From positions 84,534 through 148,533 of the forward strand of contig NW_006766950.1 of the NCBI RefSeq assembly GCF_000275845.1: DNA of 64,000 nucleotides. The letters are read 5' to 3'. Both the position numbers and the translations under genes were made by a program. This document shows, one piece after another, positions 1 to 10,209 of this stretch. The notes beneath the pieces were generated by a model, which was not told the origin of the DNA, made no database searches, and saw nothing but the letters and a program-made list of their open reading frames with translations. Within the stretch, counting starts at the first letter, position 1. The number at the start of each line of letters is the position of its first letter. The stretch comes from Dichomitus squalens LYAD-421 SS1. Taxonomy: Eukaryota > Basidiomycota > Agaricomycetes > Polyporales > Polyporaceae.

Positions 1-23
1 GAACGAGAGTTTTCCGGACTCAC

Positions 24-451
24 CTCCTCGCCAGGACCCCCTCCGCCGCAACATAGTTCGGACACCCGTCCATTGCCCTCCTCCCCTCCTTGCCCGTCGT
101 CCCCTGCCCCCCTTCCTCCCCCACCTCCGCGTCCCCCGCAGCCAGCTTCCTCGCCCCCCGCGCGGCATCGACCTCCTCGCAATAGTGCCCGTGCACGAAC
201 TGGTTCAAATCCGCGCCCGCGTGCACCACGCGCACGTCGCTCCCGTGGCGCGCGAGGTACGTCCGGGGAAGGTGCACCCGCGCGCGGCGGGGCACGACGC
301 GCTTCTCGAGCGGCCAGCGCGCGATCGCCCACGCCTGCGCGCGGCGGTACTCCGCGTGCGCCTTGAGCGCGGCCTGCTTCGCTTTTGCGTCCGGGGCCGG
401 CCTGGGCGGGAGAGGGGTGTCTTCCGGTTCGGGCTTGGGCGTGATCGACAT
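24..451 (-). CDS. Hypothetical protein, 5' exon only
   Basis: This is the first exon of an unrecognised gene that runs off the left edge. The start is the ATG whose complement lies at 449-451, giving MSITPKPEPEDTPLPPRP. The exon stays open to a good donor (GAG then GTGAGT, complement at 18-23). The visible 142 or so residues are basic and Arg/Ala-rich, with a stretch KAHAEYRRAQAWAIARWP that looks like ordinary folded protein followed by a charged, Gly/Glu-rich tail. No signal peptide, membrane segment or catalytic motif is visible. The longer open frame upstream of this ATG was not used because the sequence there loses coding character. No function is proposed. Confidence 0.55.
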
Positions 452-1160
452 GTCGTTAACGTAGCAAACACTTGCGCGTGAAGGCCGGGGTTGGAAGAAG
501 GCGGATGCTGATCTGGCGAGATATTCTGGGTGTCCAAGAACGTCGCTCGTGTGGATGTTGCAAAGACCCGTGCCGTTCTCTGGACAGATTCGTCGCTGCG
601 TTTGACTCGTATTTGCTGCAGTCCACGTAGCGCCCGAAAGTTTGAGTCGCAGGAAGCGCTCGACGCATCGGGCAATTCTGTTGCCAGATCTGGACATGTA
701 CTGTATGTCTAGATTCGACGCGGCTTGGTAGCGTCTCGCCCTTGCGACACCATCGTCAAGGTCATCAACGATTTGAACGAGACATACGGCAGCAAAGTAG
801 GTATGTAGTAGGCTGAATGTGCACGTAGTAGACATAGGAGGTCGGCGACTTGATGGAAGCCCTGCTGCGCGTCATAGTAGAGTAGCAATCTCCGATCTGG
901 TCGGGAGGCCGCATGGAAACCGTGCGACTGCGACCATCTCCGCCGCCACGCCTGGCTTGGGCTCAATTGACGTTGGATGTTGAGAGAGATGACACAGAGG
1001 CTTCAATGTGCAACGTCCTTTGCGTGGGTGGCCGATGGCTGGGACTTGTCATTCGGCCGAAGAGATGAGTAAGGGGGCCAGAGTCATGTACGAGCTGTGA
1101 CGTTGATAATCGTAGCGAGCTCCCGGCGGCACGGCTAATTCCCCATGGATGGATACACTG
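452..1160. other. Intergenic region, nothing recognised
   Basis: Presumed 5' flank of the minus-strand gene at the left edge. Open frames here are short and unlike proteins. I see no RNA gene or clear promoter box. Confidence 0.4.
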
Positions 1161-1406
1161 CTAAGGTTGGCCCAACGAAGATTCGACCCCATCACGTGAT
1201 TATCACGTGAGCTTGCGAGGTCCCTCGCTGCTTTCCCCTCCCTCTGCATTGAGGAAAAAACTTGGATAGGCGGCATGTATGGTACCACAGAGCCTATAGC
1301 TCAATTTTATACGAGCCGATACCCCGGAATCGCAGTGGAGGGGCGGGACACGGACAGTGTGACAGGCGTGACGGGAGGTGTCGAATCTTCGTTGGGCCAA
1401 CCTTAG
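1161..1406. mobile_element. MITE-like element with perfect 26-bp terminal inverted repeats
   Basis: The 26 bases at 1161-1186 are exactly the reverse complement of 1381-1406 (outer bases CTAAGGTTGGCCCAACG). The element is 246 bp, has no coding capacity, and carries a tandem TCACGTGA-type palindrome just inside the left end (about 1191-1209). A short non-coding element with perfect inverted ends is the definition of a miniature inverted-repeat transposable element. No clear target-site duplication is visible beyond a possible TA inside the ends (cTA-AGG ... CCT-TAg), which would fit Tc1/mariner-like insertion but is weak. Confidence 0.75.
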
Positions 1407-2130
1407 TGGGGATAGGGGTTAACCGAGGAGGCGCGCGTCAGAGCGCCCGGCCTTCGCTTATGCCTCGGGGCTCGAATTGCATGATATCTACGGCTTGATT
1501 AGACGGCAAGACGGCCAAATGGAATGCTGGTGGCTGAAGGGCGGTCAACGTGTAAAAGAAAGATCTCTCCCCGAAACCTCCCATTATGACCGAGCAGAGT
1601 GGTGAAGGGGTATCTTAGACATTGAATGCACAAGTTCTCTTGTGGCGATTTTCAAGTTGGAGCCTAGTTCTCGAGATATTGTAAGAATCAAAAATCTACA
1701 CGAGAGAATATGTTCTACACATCATTCCCTACAACTTTTGAGTGAGCATCCCAGGCTCAAAACGCGCTCAGAGCGCAAAAGAATGTGAGCGCTGTGCCCA
1801 CTGGGAAGGGGGAGAGGATTAAGCGCCTCTCAGCCACCGACCAGAGTGGTAGTGGTCGCTGTGCCTTCATGTCCTACACTGGAGTGAGCCATGCTCATCT
1901 CGGCCAAGCGAAACAATTCACAATGCATATAATACTTCTTACACATATGTACTATGGTTTATCCTGCCTATGAGGGGAACAAACCCTTGGAAGTCCCATT
2001 ATACCACCAAGATCCTCGAGAGCGCCTCATCGGAGTCGAACATCAAGGTCGGGTAGATGAGAGCGGAAGACTATCTCTGAGCGCTATCGTTATATAAGCA
2101 GAACATCGGCTAGCAGGCGCTGCCTATCCC
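1407..2130. other. Intergenic region, nothing recognised
   Basis: Non-coding between two repeat elements. No convincing gene, RNA or regulatory site was seen. Confidence 0.4.
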
Positions 2131-3337
2131 CACTGCTAGACAAAAGGTGGTGGCAGGCCAGTGGCGGACATGATTGTGGAATTTCAGGTGGAATCCGGTG
2201 GCATTCCAGTACTCAACANNNNNNNNNNNNNNNNNNNNNNNNNNNNNNNNNNNNNNNNNNNNNNNNNNNNNNNNNNNNNNNNNNNNNNNNNNNNNNNNNN
2301 NNNNNNNNNNNNNNNNNNNNNNNNNNNNNNNNNNNNNNNNNNNNNNNNNNNNNNNNNNNNNNNNNNNNNNNNNNNNNNNNNNNNNNNNNNNNNNNNNNNN
2401 NNNNNNNNNNNNNNNNNNNNNNNNNNNNNNNNNNNNNNNNNNNNNNNNNNNNNNNNNNNNNNNNNNNNNNNNNNNNNNNNNNNNNNNNNNNNNNNNNNNN
2501 NNNNNNNNNNNNNNNNNNNNNNNNNNNNNNNNNNNNNNNNNNNNNNNNNNNNNNNNNNNNNNNNNNNNNNNNNNNNNNNNNNNNNNNNNNNNNNNNNNNN
2601 NNNNNNNNNNNNNNNNNNNNNNNNNNNNNNNNNNNNNNNNNNNNNNNNNNNNNNNNNNNNNNNNNNNNNNNNNNNNNNNNNNNNNNNNNNNNNNNNNNNN
2701 NNNNNNNNNNNNNNNNNNNNNNNNNNNNNNNNNNNNNNNNNNNNNNNNNNNNNNNNNNNNNNNNNNNNNNNNNNNNNNNNNNNNNNNNNNNNNNNNNNNN
2801 NNNNNNNNNNNNNNNNNNNNNNNNNNNNNNNNNNNNNNNNNNNNNNNNNNNNNNNNNNNNNNNNNNNNNNNNNNNNNNNNNNNNNNNNNNNNNNNNNNNN
2901 NNNNNNNNNNNNNNNNNNNNNNNNNNNNNNNNNNNNNNNNNNNNNNNNNNNNNNNNNNNNNNNNNNNNNNNNNNNNNNNNNNNNNNNNNNNNNNNNNNNN
3001 NNNNNNNNNNAAGTGCAAACGAGACGGCAATTGTGCAAATTGTTATGGGCAGATCGCTCACAGGGGAGGATGGTGGGTAAGGGAGTGCTAGGGTGCTGCA
3101 GACAAGGAGACCAGGAGAGACAACACTTCGAAGTTCGAAGTTCGAGCTGCACTTGTCGTCGAGGTTCTCTCGGATCACGCCATGCCGAGGTCATGTGATG
3201 AGCAACTGGAGATCCAGCGGAAGGTCCGCTGGAATCCCACATATTTTGTTGAGGACTGGAAATCCACAAGAATACGCACTGGATCTCTACAATCCCAGGA
3301 ATTCCACTGGCCTGCCACCACCACCTGTCTAGCAGTG
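2131..3337. mobile_element. DNA transposon-like element with ~90-bp imperfect terminal inverted repeats, interrupted by an N gap
   Basis: Reading inwards, the left end at 2131 and the reverse complement of the right end at 3337 both begin CACTGCTAGACA, share GGTGGTGGCAGGCCAGTGG, and remain alignable for about 90 bases to a common CCAGT(A/C)CTCAACA. Such long inverted ends indicate a cut-and-paste DNA element or a non-autonomous derivative. The interior is mostly unknown (N at 2219-3010), so a transposase cannot be confirmed. The CA-starting ends are compatible with a hAT-like element, but no 8-bp target duplication is evident. Confidence 0.65.
2219..3010. other. Assembly gap (792 N)
   Basis: A run of N inside the inverted-repeat element. 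All frames crossing it are artefacts. Confidence 0.98.
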
Positions 3338-4727
3338 TAGGAGGCCAAGAGGTGATGCTATCGATTTTGCTTGAGGGCCTGTGGAGGAAGATAAGATGGT
3401 ATAGGCCTCGCCACAGGGCAGGAGAAGCGCTCTGATAACGCATAAGCAGAGGCAGAGGCAGTCTGGCTTTCGAGTTGAGTGGCGGAAATATGACGGATTG
3501 GCTTGGCACACGATCGACTGGCGTCGATCAAGTGTTGACGGTTGCAGCTGGTGAACATGAACAGGCTGTTTGTTTGACACAAACAGTACAGATCCGAGCA
3601 GCCTAGAGACGGGAAGGACACAGGACGTACGGCCTTGCGGCTTCGCCGGGCTGTTTGTGCGACCCCATCTATCTCTGTACGCCTACGTGACATGGCGTCC
3701 ACACGTCGTTGACATCCTCGTTGTGCCACGGTTTCACCGGTGCACAGTGTGGACTGAGACGGCCAGAAGTGTGGACTGAGAGAAAGTCCACTGAAGGAGT
3801 AATTGCAGCCACAGGGCTGGGATATGATGACCAACCCCCAGAAAGTGGGGGCAGCCGTGGGACGAGCCAGGTACGCCTGTCATGCGATGGAGCGACGATG
3901 GCAGAATTGGACTAAGTGGGGAACGTAAGTAGCACAGCCGGCCGAAGGATGCAACGCTAGCACGGGGAGCAGGCAGCTAGCGAGCGCAGCGATAGTTTGA
4001 TAAGTGGTTGCGTCGGAGCCGCGCGGACAGGCGTCCAAGAGCGCATTCCTCCTCAAAGAGGCATGGAGCGGGCTGGCGATCGCTGTTGCATGCGAGGTTG
4101 CTATCGTGGACTGCTATATTTGGTGCGGCATCGGGGGAGTCTCTCGGAGGACGGCTGTCGAGGCACGGCCGTGGTGCCTCAACCGGTATGCCAAGCGGCT
4201 GATCGGGCAAATGCGATCGGGGGCTTATCGCACCGCTTCGTCGCGACCCCGGACTACGCCAGCGCCCACAACCCAACCACACACGATCGCGACCGGTGCC
4301 GACGCTGCAGAGGACGACGAAGAGCACAGGAAACTCGCCCAGGACGCTTGCAGAGTCGTGCGAGTGCCGTGCCGGAGCAGAGCGACGACATCGTGGAGTG
4401 CAGAGACGGGCTTGGCCTGCGGCACGGGGAGGGACAGAGGGAGAGGGAGATAAACTCGCGGGCTGTGATTGGCCGATAAGTAGGATGCGGTTCGCGGCCT
4501 GTCGTCAAACATATGAACGGTGCGGGGGGCGTCTCAGCCCAGGGCCCGCCCAGTCCGGAGCGCAAAACTGCCAGCCTTTATCTGCACCCAGAAGTTCCCA
4601 ACCGGTCCCCTTCTTCTTCTCATCCGAACGCCTACCTTCGTTCGTCGCCGTCGCCCAGCCCGACGCGCTCGCCGCACCTCCCCAGGACCGACTCTAGCAG
4701 CGCAACCCCGCCCCGCGCAGAGTAGCC
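3338..4727. other. Intergenic region upstream of the ammonium transporter
   Basis: No gene recognised. The last 300 bases look like a promoter and a CT-rich 5' leader (4590-4720) running into the transporter ATG. Confidence 0.4.
4449..4480 (+). promoter_or_regulatory. Paired GATA motifs with an inverted CCAAT box upstream of the ammonium transporter
   Basis: GATAA at 4449-4453 and GATAAG at 4475-4480 flank ATTGG (inverse CCAAT, 4468-4472), about 250 bases before the start codon. In fungi, GATA factors of the AreA/Nit2/Gln3 type bind such sites and induce ammonium transporters under nitrogen limitation. The motifs are seen; the regulation is inferred. Confidence 0.4.
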
Positions 4728-6646
4728 ATGGTCAACATCACCTACGACGCCTGTGAGTTTCCCCACCTCACTCCCGCGCTCCGTGCGCAGCTACTCACCG
4801 CTCCGTTACGTGTACAGCGGAATCCATCGAGTACAATGATCCCTCGGGCACTACGGATGTCTACAGTCCGGGAGACATTGCTTGGGTCCTGACTTCAACA
4901 GCCCTCGTATGGATCATGATTCCGGGTGTCGGTTTCTTCTACTCAGGTCTTCTGAGGAGAAAGAACGCGCTGTCCATGATCTGGGCTTCTATGATGACTC
5001 TTGCCGTTGTTTCTTTCCAAGTGAGTATACTTCAGTAGATGTGATTGCAGAGACGTCGACGCTGACATGTCGTGCAGTGGTTCTTCTGGGGGTGAGTCCT
5101 CCGGCGTAGATGCCATGCATGTGCCAACGCTGACTTGTACCAAAGCTATTCGCTAGCATTTAGCGATACCGCGAGCGCATATATTGGTGACCTGAGTGCG
5201 TATATGCGCTATATCTCTTGCAATGCTTTCCGTAACCCACGTATCATCGTAGGGTACTTCGGCCTCAAGGGTGTTCTCGCACAGCCCTCAATAGGCAGCG
5301 TGAGGGTCCCCGCGCTCGTCTTCTGTGTCTTCCAGCTCATGTTCGCGGCTATCACGTACGTCCTGATTTTCTATTCACATCTGCCAGTCACCCATCGGCC
5401 CACCTGTGTCCAGACCTATCCTCGCCATTGGCGCCATCGCCGAGCGTGGCCGCCTAGGTCCTATCATGGTCTTCGTGTTCATCTGGTCGACAATCGTTTA
5501 CGACCCCATCGCCTGCTGGACATGGAACTCCAATGGCTGGTCCTTCGTGCTTGGCGGCCTCGACTTCGCCGGAGGAACGCCCGTCCACATCTCGTCCGGT
5601 ACCGCCGCACTTGCCATTTCCATCTACCTCGGTAAGCGCCGGGGATACGGCACCGAACGCCTTGCCTACAAGCCGCACAACACCACCTACGTGGTGCTTG
5701 GCACGGTCTTCCTGTGGTTCGGTTGGTTTGGATTCAACGGCGGTTCTGCCCTTGCCGCGAACTTGCGCGCGACCCAGGCTTGTATCGTGACGAACCTTGC
5801 GGCCAGCGTCGGCGGTCTCACTTGGATGCTCTGGGACTACCGTCTCGAGAAGAAGTGGTCCGCGGTCGGGTTCTGCTCTGGCGCCATCTCGGGTTTGGTC
5901 GCGATTACTCCTGGGTCTGGTTACGTCGGCTCGCGTATGTGCATCTTTTCCTTCGTGCTACCTGCTGGCCCGTGCTCATCCGGATTCAACCGCTAATGCA
6001 GCTGCTGCCGTGCTCTTTGGCGTCATGGCCGGCACGCTGTGCAACTTCGCCACGCAGCTGAAGTTCATCTTCGGTTATGACGACTGCCTTGATGTGCGTA
6101 CATGGCCCATCCCTCCCTACTGTCCTGCTACGCAGCCGCTAACGTCTACACTCGCTCGCTCAGATCTTCGCGTCACATGCCATCGGCGGCGTCATCGGCA
6201 ACGTCCTCACGGGCCTCTTCGCGCAGGCGAGCGTCGCCGGCTTCGACGGCAACCTCGCGCCGATCGCGGGCGGCTGGCTCGACCACCACTACGTGCAGCT
6301 CGGCTACCAGATCGCGGACTCGGTCGCGGGCATGTCGTACTCGTTCGTCGTCACCACGATCATCCTCTGGGTCATGCACTTCGTCCCCGGCCTGCGCCTG
6401 CGCGCGAGCGAGGAGGCGGAGATCCTCGGCATCGACGACGCGGAGATGGGCGAGTTCGCGTACGACTACGTCGGGATCGACCTCGGCAACGGCGGCGCGC
6501 ACGAGTACCAGGACGACACGCACTCGCACGGCGCGCTGCCCCCGGCGGCGGGCGGGCGGGAGCCGAGGCACGTGGCGGTGCATGAGGCGCGGCACGAGAG
6601 CAGCAGCGATGTGGAGCATGAGAAGCAGGCGGCGCAGGCTGCGTGA
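4728..6646 (+). CDS. Ammonium transporter (Amt/Mep family, Mep2-like)
   Basis: Plasma-membrane ammonium transporter of about 496 residues in eight exons: 4728-4752, 4818-5020, 5078-5091 (a 14-nt micro-exon), 5146-5195, 5253-5355, 5414-5934, 6002-6093 and 6164-6646. All joins keep frame. The N-terminus carries the Amt signature DIAWVLTSTALVWIMIPG, then FFYSGLLRRKNALSM. DFAGGTPVHISSG follows with the first pore histidine (about H190), and SHAIGGVIGN carries the second (about H341); the spacing matches AmtB H168/H318. The C-terminus has the family's conserved ILGIDDAEMGEFAYDYVG cytosolic segment, followed by a His/Glu-rich tail. Keeping the first histidine is a Mep2-type trait; yeast Mep1/Mep3 have Glu there. 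Upstream GATA sites suggest nitrogen control. Confidence 0.95.
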
Positions 6647-8494
6647 GCGTCGGAGGGGCAGAAAAGCATGGACGGACAGACAGGCGCATGACTAGAGAAA
6701 GAGGCGAGGATCGTAAGGGGGTTGGCAAACAATACATTGGTTGAGATAGGCCTTCCATCTATCGTATAAGCTAATCTATCGTGTAGGATCATAACGTTCA
6801 CTCTGTTTGTTCGAGCGCGCCGGTGTCGATGTTGGAAGTGTTCCGTGTAGCGTTCATCTCGCACTAATAGGACTACAATTTTTTGCGAAGACAGGGTATG
6901 GGAGTGCGGTGACTTGAAGTTCACGTCGGTTCATTTGCAACGGCTCCGGTGCGGGTCGAGTCTACACCGTCGCAAGGGCACTACGTATACGCGACGATGA
7001 CGCGCGCGATGCGTATACTAGCTCTATAGGCCTTTGGAAGTTTTCCGAACCTGCGTTTGACCCGACTTCCCAGGCCCTCTCGAATGAGCTCTGCACTGCT
7101 GCATGCATCTACGGGGGTGTCCGGAGAAGGTCGGAGCGACGTCTGCACTCGCATCTCCCATGCCATCACCGCCTGTGGCTTGGACATCCTCGCCGCCGCC
7201 ACGCCGGTGCCACAGCACCCGTCTGCTGCAAGCCAGTGTCAGAGTTGGCATGTAGCTCGTACAAGGCGGTCCAGTCTCCTTGACCAACAATGAATCAATG
7301 CGTCAAGGCTTGGCCCACAAGGGGTATCGCGCTGTGGTCAAGTGCCAGTTGAGAGCAGAGGTGTGCGGGTCAAGACTCGACCCCTTGACCCTCTCGGCTT
7401 GACCCCGACTCGGGGTCTGACCCGGGTCTGACCTTTTCGAGGGGTCAACACGTGATGCACGGTCGGCCCTCGCGTAGAATAGTCGACCGCGTACTACCGA
7501 GAGCGCCGGAAGGGTGAAAGTGCCCAGCTGGCAGCGCAAGGCAGACTCATAAGTATGCCACATTGGCGGCGTGATGTGCTAGCAGTAGATGTCGTTTGTG
7601 TGTGTTCGCTCGTCCTTGCTGCTCCTGCGGGCGTGGAGGTCGGGTAGTGCGTCTGCGCTGCGCCTTGCACCTCTCCGAGTCCTCGCTGGTTTCCCGAACA
7701 CACTCCTCTGGGTCGGCATCCATCTTCACCATGACAAGTCTCTCGCAGCGTTCCTGAAGGCCATCGGTTTCACCCTCCCGCTTATGGATGGCCGAGACGT
7801 TGCCAGTGGGCAGTTGGAAAGAACAGTTCGTGGCCGCTACAGGCGAGCTCGCTCGAGCAGTGAGTGGCGAACGGCCGGCCGACCCGGCGATTCACGTGCC
7901 CGGAAGCTCCGACGTTGATGTCGCCTTGGCTTGACCCAGGGTCTGACCCCAAGGGGTCTGACCTGGCGGGTCAGCCAAGCACATGTCTGGTTGAGAGCGT
8001 CCGCCCGGGGCTTTAGCGGATGAGCATGATTTATGTTGAAGCCCGGGGACGAAGCTGGGGTGGCGTCTGCATCCCATCTTGGATATGCTCTGGCAATCTC
8101 AAGTGTCATGAGCATCATGGAGTGCCTGCATAAATTGGGGAACGGTTGAAAGCGATCTGTTGTTGAAGGCTTTGGCGCTTGTATAAAGCCTTCTAGTTAC
8201 TCGGGCCTTAACTTCTTGAGTTGACAATTCAGGTTGGGGGTAGTTCTTTGGGGTGACCCTGACCTACTCACATCTAGGGTTCAATTGTACGACCCAATCA
8301 TGAAGATCGCAAGTCTGCAGCATGCATAAGAGGGGTCTTGTTGATAATGGCGCTGCGCTCAGAAAAGACCGCAAGGTTTCGGTGACGAAAACAGCACACA
8401 TAGTATTGATCATGTTACTTCTTCCAGGTACTACCAGTACCGCCCGATATATATCACAGCAAAGAACGAATCATCCAACTCTCTAAGCAACCAT
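6647..8494. other. Intergenic region between convergent genes, with repeat-like TGACCC clusters
   Basis: It contains the 3' flanks of the transporter (plus) and the peroxidase (minus). Nothing resembles a gene. Two GC-rich clusters of TGACCC/GGGTCA motifs are annotated separately. Confidence 0.4.
7376..7976. repeat. Two clusters of TGACCC/GGGTCA direct and inverted motifs
   Basis: At 7376-7448 and 7927-7976 the sequence repeatedly contains TTGACCC, GGTCTGACC and GGGGTC in both orientations, each cluster including GGCTTGACCC followed by GGGGTCTGACC. They are about 550 bp apart and could be the ends of a decayed non-autonomous element. No exact boundaries can be set by eye. Confidence 0.35.
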
Positions 8495-10096
8495 CTAAGA
8501 GTCGTCGTCGTCGTCGTCGTCGCCACCGAAGTTGGTAGCAGGACCGTCGAACTGGACGGACTCGCAGTCCATGCTGCCGTCCGAGCAGTGAGGGATGAGA
8601 GTCTCCTGGGCACCGGCTGTAGGGAAGAGTCGCTGTCAGCGCCACTGCATGATACGGCGACCGCGAACAGAAACCATGACACTCACGGTCGGTGGTGAGG
8701 GACGGGAACGGCTCGGTCGTGCACGAGAGCTCGAGGTCGTCGGGGCCCAAGGTAGCCGGGAACGTGGCGGGCTTTCCGGTGGCGGGCAGGGGCGTGGGGA
8801 TGACGGCGGAGCAGTTGACGAGGTCCGCGGCGTTGTGGCCGAGGACGGCGAGCTTGGCCATGGCAGCCTTGAAGGACTGGGCCATGAAGTCCTGCTGGTT
8901 GACGAAGCCCTGCCAGAAGCACGCGGTGCGCGAGTCGTGGGCGAGGCCGAAGTCAGATTGGAGGCGGAGCTCGCCAACGTCGGTGCCGTTCGTGACGGGG
9001 ATAGGAGAGGCGACCTCGCCGGTGTTGTTGTCCGTTCCGGGGAAGCCGGTACCCTTGAGAAGGACCTCCAGGAAGATCTGGGTGTCAAAAGTGAAGGGCG
9101 TCTGGGAGGGTATGACCTTAGAGAGCATTTCGAACAAAGGAGATCACGTTACTCACACTGTCGAAGGGCGCAGCGTCGAGCGTGGGGTCGACGTGGTCCG
9201 CACGGGCGACGGTGTGCGAAGCGAGGAGGGAGACGACCTCGAAGGGCGTGAAGCCTCCTGCATCGTCGAAGCGGGCCAGAATGTCGTCGATGCTGTCCTG
9301 GGGCTCTGGGATGAGGCCGTCGATGGCGGGGGCGGTACCGTTGGGACGACCGGCAAGGAATTCGAGCTGAGGTGCACCCTAATGAAGAAAAGTCATTAGC
9401 ACGGCAAGTCACGTGGTGTGAGAAGAACGGTATGTACGCACAGGGCAGTTAGTGATGGCGACAGCACCTGCGAACTGGACGAGATCACCGGGGGAGATGT
9501 TGGGGAACTGCGACATGAACGGGATCAGGTTGTTGACACTGTCGGCGATACCGAGATTGGCGAAGAAGGCCGGCTCGACGGTTGGGAACAGGAGCATCGA
9601 ACCGTCAGCTCCTCCACCACTGCATATCAATTGTGATCAGCTCCGGACTTGTCATAGAGCTTGGCTGCTACTCACGCCGAGGGACCCAAGCTCTGCGAGA
9701 TGGCAATGGCATCGTCTGCGCAGTATGTTTAGTACCTCACCGACGCTGTACGAATGCAGAGGGCTTACGGAAAGTGAGACGGAGAAGCTCGTGAGCTGGA
9801 GTAGTAGAGCGTGAGACCGTGATCATTACTATCACATACAATCGACCTACCATCTTCACCACAATCGCTCTGGATGACCTGGTCGTTGAGTGCCTCCCTG
9901 AGCTACATGGCATGTCATTTGAGTGTCGAGCATATCACAGCGTAGCGCAACCACGACCTACCGGAATGAACTCGCAGCACACTGAGTCTGGAACTACGGT
10001 GCCGTCGGAACAGGTGACTGTTGACTGAGTTGGCGCAGCACTCGCCAACGTAGCGAGGGTGACGAGGGCGAGGATGGACGACCACTTGAAAGCCAT
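8495..10096 (-). CDS. mnp: Manganese peroxidase (class II secreted haem peroxidase)
   Basis: Secreted lignin-modifying peroxidase that oxidises Mn(II) to Mn(III) with H2O2. Exons on the minus strand: 9962-10096, 9851-9902, 9769-9795, 9676-9715, 9442-9619, 9157-9378, 8687-9101, 8495-8616; 396 residues. A signal peptide ([20 protein letters not shown]) is followed by Cys-rich mature protein. The distal site [18 protein letters not shown] gives Mn ligands E61 and E65, catalytic R68 and distal H72. The proximal site [11 protein letters not shown] gives haem ligand H199 and third Mn ligand D205. The position of the catalytic Trp of lignin/versatile peroxidases is Ser (EVVSLLASH), so this is a classical Mn-only enzyme. 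The C-terminus ends in seven consecutive Asp then Ser. A TATA box lies 106 bases upstream. Confidence 0.96.
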
Positions 10097-10201
10097 TGCG
10101 TATTCTGGAGAGCGGTGTACTGCTGAGTAGAACGCGAAGTCCAGAGGGGGATCCGAGCAGAGAACTGGATGTCCTGGGGCAGATGTCTGTACTCTGGTCA
10201 T

Positions 10202-10209
10202 CTTTTATA
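10202..10209 (-). promoter_or_regulatory. TATA box of the manganese peroxidase gene
   Basis: TATAAAAG on the minus strand, about 106 bases upstream of the ATG, at the distance usual for fungal peroxidase promoters. Confidence 0.6.

Noticed and set aside
2110..3509. Very long open frames across the N runs
   Set aside because: They are open only because N codons are not stops. No coding sequence is visible on either side.
6102..6695. Long Ser/Arg-rich open frames overlapping the ammonium transporter's last exon
   Set aside because: They are GC-driven shadows of the transporter frame, which has the conserved Amt residues.
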